Shown here: positions 6,462 through 6,955 of the stretch, one piece after another
Numbering within the stretch: the stretch's first letter is position 1
Layout of the letters: each line of letters begins with the position of its first letter
Origin: Planctomycetaceae bacterium
GTDB taxonomy: Bacteria > Planctomycetota > Planctomycetia > Pirellulales > Thermoguttaceae
Reading direction: 5' to 3'
Assembly (NCBI GenBank): GCA_031282385.1
Contig: JAITDV010000271.1
Span: 1 to 6,955, forward strand
DNA: 6,955 bases
The notes under the pieces: generated by a model
Told to the model about the DNA's origin: nothing
The model's input: only the letters and a program-made list of their open reading frames with translations
Databases searched by the model: none
Made by a program: the position numbers and the translations under genes

Positions 6462-6550
6462 TGTTTATTTTAGACATTGCGCTTTTGTCTGCTTTGTTCT
6501 TATACCATATCTTCTAACTTATAAACAATTGGATTGTAGGAATCTTGCCG

Positions 6551-6563
6551 CTGAATAGTTACG
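6551..6563 (+). repeat. CTGAATAGTTACG repeat
   Basis: A full 13-base copy, identical to the reverse complement of 1845-1857 and to 6837-6849. It is followed by a T-rich run, like the copies near 3201 (on its minus strand) and 3329. Confidence 0.6.
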
Positions 6564-6656
6564 ATTTTTTTGTTGGTTGCTTGTCTCGTTATCGAAGTGT
6601 TGAATTTTAACATACAAGCAAAAACTTAAAACCCTCCCCACCTTTTCCAATAATAC

Positions 6657-6696
6657 AACTATTCGGTTGCAGGCTTACCGACAATGAATAGTTACG
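6657..6696. repeat. opposed pair of degenerate GTAACTATTC repeats
   Basis: AACTATTC at 6657-6664 faces its inverse GAATAGTT at 6686-6693, the latter within TGAATAGTTACG (6685-6696). The arrangement is a close-set inverted pair, like the wider one at 3201-3329 but with only about 20 bp between the arms. Confidence 0.45.
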
Positions 6697-6836
6697 TTTT
6701 ATATTTTTCTTTCGTGCTTTTGTCTGCTTCGTTTCTATTTCTTATTTCCGTAATATTTCAGCGGAATTAGTGTTTTGAATTAATTGATAGTAATTAGTTG
6801 TCCCTGAAGAAGTCATTTGGTGCTATAAATTCTGGG

Positions 6837-6849
6837 CTGAATAGTTACG
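6837..6849 (+). repeat. CTGAATAGTTACG repeat
   Basis: A full 13-base copy, 41 bp before the possible partial ORF at the right edge. It has the same orientation as 6551-6563 and 6685-6696. Confidence 0.6.
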
Positions 6850-6890
6850 TCTCAAAATTAAAAAAACCTCTGGGCAATTATAATTCAGGT

Positions 6891-6955
6891 ATGCGAAATG
6901 GTCGTTATAATCCATATAATCGTTATAATCGGTACAAAAATTCTTGTTATATTAT
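6891..6955 (+). CDS. possible 5' end of a Tyr/Asn/Arg-repeat protein, cut by window edge
   Basis: An ATG at 6891 opens a frame that runs off the window after 21 full codons. The translation begins MRNGRY and continues NPYNRYNRY, a low-complexity pattern arising from the nucleotide repeat CGTTATAATC at 6903-6912 and 6921-6930. No function is recognisable and no strong ribosome site is seen. It may be a real gene start or simply AT-rich repeat DNA without stops. Confidence 0.25.
   Translation, partial: MRNGRYNPYNRYNRYKNSCYI

Larger units (their letters stand above)
6462..6890. other. right-hand non-coding region with dispersed repeats
   Basis: No gene is supported over about 430 bp. The region contains three members of the CTGAATAGTTACG repeat family (6551-6563, 6685-6696, 6837-6849), an opposed partial member (6657-6664), and a 14-bp direct repeat GCTTTTGTCTGCTT at 6481-6494 and 6716-6729. 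The density of repeat ends suggests an area of repeated insertion and decay. Confidence 0.5.

Overview
The window holds four intact protein-coding genes, plus what may be the first codons of a fifth at the right edge, spread through AT-rich, repeat-laden DNA. The best guess for the source is a bacterium of the PVC group, most likely a planctomycete of low GC content. The reasons are a stand-alone EpsI-type (DUF3485) exosortase-associated protein, a GT4 glycosyltransferase with a REGLARVLPQALLAGKP-type donor-site region, a POT-family peptide transporter with a large inserted loop, and a lack of clear Shine-Dalgarno sequences before the starts. This is inferred from gene content; no rRNA or other phylogenetic marker is present, and Lentisphaerota or Verrucomicrobiota remain possible.

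Layout: 1-287 has no convincing gene. 288-430 is a short hairpin-forming element with 19-bp imperfect terminal inverted repeats. 546-1811 (+) encodes a beta-ketoacyl synthase-fold protein that has lost all three canonical catalytic residues. 1867-3057 (-) encodes a family 4 glycosyltransferase, convergent with the synthase. 3339-5162 (-) encodes a proton-coupled oligopeptide transporter with about 120 extra residues between TM7 and TM8. 5563-6246 (-) encodes the EpsI-like protein. 6270-6461 is a second, inverted copy of the hairpin element, with a longer and different centre. From 6462 to the end the DNA is mostly non-coding and carries further dispersed repeats. A possible truncated ORF with a Tyr/Asn/Arg repeat starts at 6891.

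The genes do not look like one operon: gaps of 281 and 400 bp separate the three minus-strand genes. The glycosyltransferase and the EpsI-like protein both fit exopolysaccharide or cell-envelope work, since EpsI proteins are known from exosortase/EPS loci. The synthase-like protein would need a catalytic partner that is not here. The transporter is a general nutrient-uptake function.

The most unusual features are the pseudo-catalytic synthase, the two inverted copies of one hairpin element bracketing all four genes (75-nt arms differing at one base), and a second repeat family, core GTAACTATTCAG / CTGAATAGTTAC, present in at least six good copies in the gaps and resembling transposon ends or a shared target or binding site.
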